Assembly (NCBI RefSeq): GCF_000190315.1
Contig: NC_015151.1
Span: forward strand, 1,550,001 to 1,614,000
DNA: 64,000 nt
From: Vulcanisaeta moutnovskia 768-28
GTDB lineage: Archaea; Thermoproteota; Thermoprotei; Thermoproteales; Thermocladiaceae
Reading direction: 5' to 3'
Shown: positions 60,782 through 64,000 of the stretch, piece after piece
Layout of the letters: each line of letters begins with the position of its first letter
Numbering within the stretch: the stretch's first letter is position 1
Translations under genes and position numbers: made by a program
Notes under the pieces: generated by a model
The model's input: only the letters and a program-made list of their open reading frames with translations
Database searches by the model: none
What the model was told of the DNA's origin: nothing

Positions 60782-61198
60782 ATGGATTGCGTGTTCTGTA
60801 GGATAGTTAGGAGTGAGGAACCTGCCTATGTGGTTTATGAAGATGACCATGTAATCGCAATACTCGATAAGTACCCAATAAGTAGGGGTCACACACTCGT
60901 CATGCCAAAGAGGCATTATAGGGATATAACGGAGATACCGAGTGATGAATTGTGCCGTGTAATCACGGTTACGAAGACAGTGGCCATGGCAGTAATCAAG
61001 GCTTTGAATGTACCTGGCGTGAGGATTATTCAGAACAATGGTGCTGAAGCTGGTCAGGTTGTCTTCCACATGCACTTCCATGTAATACCAATGACTGGTC
61101 ACATCGTTGGTAGGCACTACCTAACTGAGGAGGAGGGTCGTGAAGTATCTGAATTATTGTCCGGCGCCATTAAGGAAATACTTAGCAATAAGAGTTAA
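60782..61198 (+). CDS. HIT-family nucleotide hydrolase
   Basis: About 138 residues. It opens MDCVFCRIVRSEEPAYVVYE, has the FPLL-like DKYPISRGHTLVMPKRH and the histidine triad HMHFHVIPM. HIT enzymes cleave adenosine 5'-phosphoramidate, Ap4A or related AMP conjugates. Zinc-type Cys are near CVFC. In-frame ATGs upstream (60767, 60755) are possible; the one at 60782 gives the usual N-terminus and best TATA spacing. Confidence 0.92.
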   Translation: MDCVFCRIVRSEEPAYVVYEDDHVIAILDKYPISRGHTLVMPKRHYRDITEIPSDELCRVITVTKTVAMAVIKALNVPGVRIIQNNGAEAGQVVFHMHFHVIPMTGHIVGRHYLTEEEGREVSELLSGAIKEILSNKS

Positions 61199-61233
61199 CT
61201 TTTTTATACCATTTTCGCTAATAAATTCTCACT

Positions 61234-61533
61234 ATGGAAGTATTTGGCTTAACACTAACACAGATTGTTAGTATAATAGGGCTCTTCGTACTAGGCCTAT
61301 TAGTGGGTATATTAATAAGGAAGTTAGTCGGTGTTGCCCTAGTACTACTGGCCATAGTAATACTCGCAATAGCCCTAGGCTACCTAAGCCCATCAACCCT
61401 AGTCTCAATACTTCACTATGCAGGCTACGCAATGAGTGCTGCCTACGCAAAGACACAGCAGTTCGTAGGGGCCATCCCATACTCATCACTGGCTTTCATA
61501 ATAGGTCTCGTTATTGGTCTCATAAAAGGTTAG
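61234..61533 (+). CDS. Small membrane protein
   Basis: 99 residues with three hydrophobic segments (about 8-28, 30-53, 75-96) and very few charged residues. The arrangement recalls short channel-like or holin-like proteins but no family is recognised. It begins 36 nt after the HIT gene and ends at the convergent gene's stop, with 4 nt overlap. Confidence 0.6.
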   Translation: MEVFGLTLTQIVSIIGLFVLGLLVGILIRKLVGVALVLLAIVILAIALGYLSPSTLVSILHYAGYAMSAAYAKTQQFVGAIPYSSLAFIIGLVIGLIKG

Positions 61534-62600
61534 TTAAGATAAATAACTCTTAGGTTCGACCTATATAGGAAATCGAGGAATGAGTCAAAGGCCCTATCCA
61601 GGGATTGAGGTTTATAGACCATTGTCTCATTACCGCTTATGAATACAAATCCTGTGTGAGGTGGTAAATCACTAACATGCTTGTTCATTATATCCGTAAA
61701 CTCCTCACCAGGCCTATGCATTATTATGATGACCCTATCCTCCCGTGAGTGGTAATCCAGAATCCTCCTACTTGGTAAAATCCATGGATAAAGCATTATC
61801 AATTCCCTACCGCCCTCACCAAACACTGTATATACAATGCCGCACCTTGCAATCCTGCTATAGGTGTACTGACCATGAGGGCTGATGATCCTCCTCATAG
61901 ACCTAGCGCTGGAGTCCTTCATTTCATGAATCACGGTCCTAAGTTCCCTCAAATCAATGACTGGGTTAAGTATGGGTTCACCAATGGAGCCATCAAGTAT
62001 ATTGCCAATTCTCGTTTTAAGTACAAACTCCTTAAAATCAATTCCATAAATAGCCCTAAACAACCAACTAATGGGTTTTGAGCCAAAGGCCGCGGATTCC
62101 ACGGCAACCAGCTCAAGGGCATCTAAGTCACCCAGTGATTCCCTAATGTTGGGTATTGGAATATCCCCACTCATCTCAAGGAGTCTGGGTATTAGGTATT
62201 CAGGTACGAACAATACACCCCTCCTCCTATGCATTAAAACCCCAGCCCTTATTAGCTCAGTAATAATATCCTCGTTAAAACCCATGAGGGTGAATTGAAC
62301 CTTAAGAACGTTCTCATCACCACCAAGCCCCATGTACTTAACCAAAGCGTAAGCCGCATTACCGAAACCCCTAACCTTGCTCATTGAGTGGTCGGCCAAT
62401 GTCTCATAAAATCTCTTAATCCTATTACCCACATCCTCCCCAATTGATGATATGAACTCTCTAACTCTATTAAGCACATCCATATACCTATCGCCATACC
62501 TCAAACTAAAGTCCTGAATCAAGGTCTCCTCTCTCTCATCATCATAATTAATCAGTTGATACACACCCTCCAGTACCTCAGTATTTAATTGTTCACCCAC
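61530..62600 (-). CDS. Hypothetical soluble protein
   Basis: About 356 residues. The first two thirds are helical, with a stretch around residues 115-165 (MGFNEDIITELIRAGVL, then MHRRRGVLFVPEYLIPRLL) like a winged helix; the end is alpha/beta. Such a layout could belong to an archaeal DNA-binding or ATPase-linked protein, but I do not recognise it. The frame opens as far as 62723, overlapping moeA; the GTG at 62600 has a TATA 23-32 nt upstream and removes the overlap, so I prefer it. Confidence 0.6.
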   Translation of the reverse strand: MGEQLNTEVLEGVYQLINYDDEREETLIQDFSLRYGDRYMDVLNRVREFISSIGEDVGNRIKRFYETLADHSMSKVRGFGNAAYALVKYMGLGGDENVLKVQFTLMGFNEDIITELIRAGVLMHRRRGVLFVPEYLIPRLLEMSGDIPIPNIRESLGDLDALELVAVESAAFGSKPISWLFRAIYGIDFKEFVLKTRIGNILDGSIGEPILNPVIDLRELRTVIHEMKDSSARSMRRIISPHGQYTYSRIARCGIVYTVFGEGGRELIMLYPWILPSRRILDYHSREDRVIIIMHRPGEEFTDIMNKHVSDLPPHTGFVFISGNETMVYKPQSLDRAFDSFLDFLYRSNLRVIYLN

Positions 62601-62622
62601 ACCAATTATTAATGCTGCTAGA

Positions 62623-62632
62623 GTTTTAAATA
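62623..62632. promoter_or_regulatory. Shared TATA box for two divergent genes
   Basis: GTTTTAAATA lies 22-31 nt before the GTG of moeA (62654) and 23-32 nt before the GTG at 62600 on the other strand. Its core TTTAAA is self-complementary, so one element could drive both leaderless transcripts. Transcription in both directions is inferred. Confidence 0.5.
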
Positions 62633-62653
62633 GCGCATTGCCCTTTAAGCCAC

Positions 62654-63922
62654 GTGAAGCCTCATGAATATAAGTTCGTGATACCACATGAACTTGAGGA
62701 ATTAACCAATGCAGTAAATACATTAAGTACTGTTAATGAGGAGCCAGTACCCGTGTGGGACTCAATGGGTAGAGTACTTTCGAGGGACATAATTGTACCC
62801 ATAGACATACCACCACGCCCTAAGGTGGCTTATGACGGCTACGCCGTTAGAAGTCAAGACATTACCAAGGTACCCACTAAGTTAAGGTTTGTTGGTTCAG
62901 TAAGTATTGGTGAGGTCCCAAGTATTAAGGTAGGCCCCATGGAGACGACCTACGTAACCACCGGCGCCTACTTACCAGATGGCACCGACGCTGTTGTCCC
63001 TGAGGAGTTTGTTGATGTTGTTGGCAATAATGAGGTCATTATTAATAAGGCGGTTAAGCCCTGGGAAAACGTAGACCCAGCAGGTAGTTTCGCCAGGAAA
63101 GGCGAGGTGGCACTCAGGGAAGGCACGGTTATAATGCCCTGGGACATACCAGCACTGCTGGAACTTGGCATCGGCGAGGTTTGGGTTAGGAGGAAGGTTA
63201 GGATTTACGTGATCGCCACAGGTTCCGAACTCGTAGAGGCAAGGGAACCAGGCGATGTTATTAATGCAATAGTCAATGGAAAGGTTATAGAAAGCACGGC
63301 ATCAATGATCAAAGATTATGTCAACATGTACGTTCCCTACGCCGAGGTTATCGGCAAAACAATAGTACCCGACAATCCAGACGCAATACGAAGTGCCATA
63401 CTTCACGGTCTCGACCAGGCAGATATAGTAATAACCACGGGGGGTACGGGGCCGAGTGGTATAGATTACGTGTACGAGGTCACACAATCCCTAAAGCCCA
63501 GGGCATACATTAGGGGCCTAAGAATGAGGCCAGGTAAACCCACAGGCCTAGCCGTACTGAGTAATAATAAGGTCATCATAAACCTCTCCGGCCACCCAAT
63601 ATCAACGTTAAATGCACTCACGGTAGTTGTTAATGATGTTATTAAGCGAATGGCTGGCGTCAAGATAGGTATGCCGGAACCCAGGGTTACCGCTAAACTG
63701 GCTAAGGGCTCGCTAGGTGATGAGGAGATTGCAAGGCAGTACAGGGTTAGGGTTAGGAGGGTTGGTAATGAGTACCTTATTGGGAACATACCGAGACAAG
63801 GTAGTTCACTGACGCACACGCTTCTAATGATAAATGGGCTAGTGTTCACGAGAAGGGGGCAAATAATTAGGGAGGGCGATTACGTTGAGGTGCTGCTCCT
63901 GAGAGAGCCGCCTCGCGAGTGA
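62654..63922 (+). CDS. moeA: Molybdopterin molybdenumtransferase MoeA
   Basis: 422 residues with the four MoeA domains: PVWDSMGRVLSRDIIVPIDIPP at the start, PRPKVAYDGYAVRSQD (the usual PxFDxSxMDGYA region), TGAYLPDGTDAVVP, the MogA-like domain with VITTGGTGPSGIDYV, and the C-terminal beta domain. MoeA inserts molybdate (or tungstate) into adenylylated molybdopterin. With MoaB and XdhC at the other end of the window it serves the aldehyde oxidoreductase. The GTG start at 62654 is supported by the TATA box at 62623-62632. Confidence 0.95.
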   Translation: MKPHEYKFVIPHELEELTNAVNTLSTVNEEPVPVWDSMGRVLSRDIIVPIDIPPRPKVAYDGYAVRSQDITKVPTKLRFVGSVSIGEVPSIKVGPMETTYVTTGAYLPDGTDAVVPEEFVDVVGNNEVIINKAVKPWENVDPAGSFARKGEVALREGTVIMPWDIPALLELGIGEVWVRRKVRIYVIATGSELVEAREPGDVINAIVNGKVIESTASMIKDYVNMYVPYAEVIGKTIVPDNPDAIRSAILHGLDQADIVITTGGTGPSGIDYVYEVTQSLKPRAYIRGLRMRPGKPTGLAVLSNNKVIINLSGHPISTLNALTVVVNDVIKRMAGVKIGMPEPRVTAKLAKGSLGDEEIARQYRVRVRRVGNEYLIGNIPRQGSSLTHTLLMINGLVFTRRGQIIREGDYVEVLLLREPPRE

Positions 63923-64000
63923 TTTCAATTTTACAAAATATTTCAACCCAAACACTGAAAGTAATTTATAAATCAAGTGGATAAAATAATTATGTGAAGC

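Overview
The window is chromosomal DNA of a hyperthermophilic or thermoacidophilic crenarchaeon of the Thermoproteales, most like Vulcanisaeta or Caldivirga. The evidence is an archaeal information-processing gene set (aIF2-gamma, TFB, TFE-beta, Gar1, Elf1, eL34, uS2, Sec61-beta), ether-lipid synthesis (GGGP synthase), box C/D sRNA genes with 12-nt guides, mostly leaderless genes with a TATA box about 25 nt before the start codon, a PaREP1 gene remnant, and an RNase P RNA of about 225 nt that fits the reduced form known from Pyrobaculum, Caldivirga and Vulcanisaeta. The species call is inference.

Layout. 1-6.5 kb: a decayed MFS permease, a VKOR-like protein, MoaB, an XdhC-like factor and a three-subunit molybdenum hydroxylase (glyceraldehyde/aldehyde oxidoreductase type) whose small and medium subunits are divergent from the large one. 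6.5-14.4 kb: a k-turn RNA hairpin, leucyl-tRNA synthetase, a CBS protein, an orphan Cas4-like nuclease, pyruvate kinase and membrane proteins. 14.6-22.2 kb: a possible 20-residue microprotein, RNase P RNA, aIF2-gamma with a PIN protein, glutamine synthetase, thioredoxin, a TatD-like hydrolase, Trm10, eL34 and cytidylate kinase. 22-33.9 kb: MEMO, uS2 and enolase (a conserved archaeal cluster), HAD phosphatase with Hsp20, the NAD(P)HX repair enzyme, a C/D sRNA, GTP-dependent PEP carboxykinase and a DEAD-box helicase.

33.9-36.6 kb is the accessory island: a GC-rich structured RNA next to a TnpB-like C-terminal tail, a TnpB-like protein with an altered RuvC site and a small coupled leader ORF, a second TnpB broken by a stop codon, and a HEPN-MNT toxin-antitoxin pair with only the tail of its HEPN gene left. 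37-48.5 kb: tRNA-Lys, MFS, MoeB/ThiF-like E1, DHH phosphoesterase, a second C/D sRNA, UPRTase, a siroheme-type dehydrogenase, enoyl-CoA hydratase, NCS1 permease, carbamate kinase, then Gar1-TFB-TFE-beta-ThpR. 48.6-55.6 kb: cell-surface proteins, a PaREP1 remnant, a polytopic membrane protein that looks foreign, tRNA-Leu and an exoprotein coupled to an MFS exporter. 55.6-64 kb: ThiL, a DUF92 protein, a third C/D sRNA, Elf1, GGGP synthase convergent with a 57-residue Sec61-beta, a ZPR1-type protein, HIT hydrolase and MoeA.

Themes that connect the genes: molybdenum cofactor supply (MoaB, MoeA, E1-like protein, XdhC) for the oxidoreductase; lower glycolysis and gluconeogenesis (enolase, pyruvate kinase, PEP carboxykinase); RNA modification and processing (RNase P, C/D sRNAs, Gar1, Trm10, ThpR); and a recurring GTATACG-type palindrome at three promoters that may mark a shared regulator.
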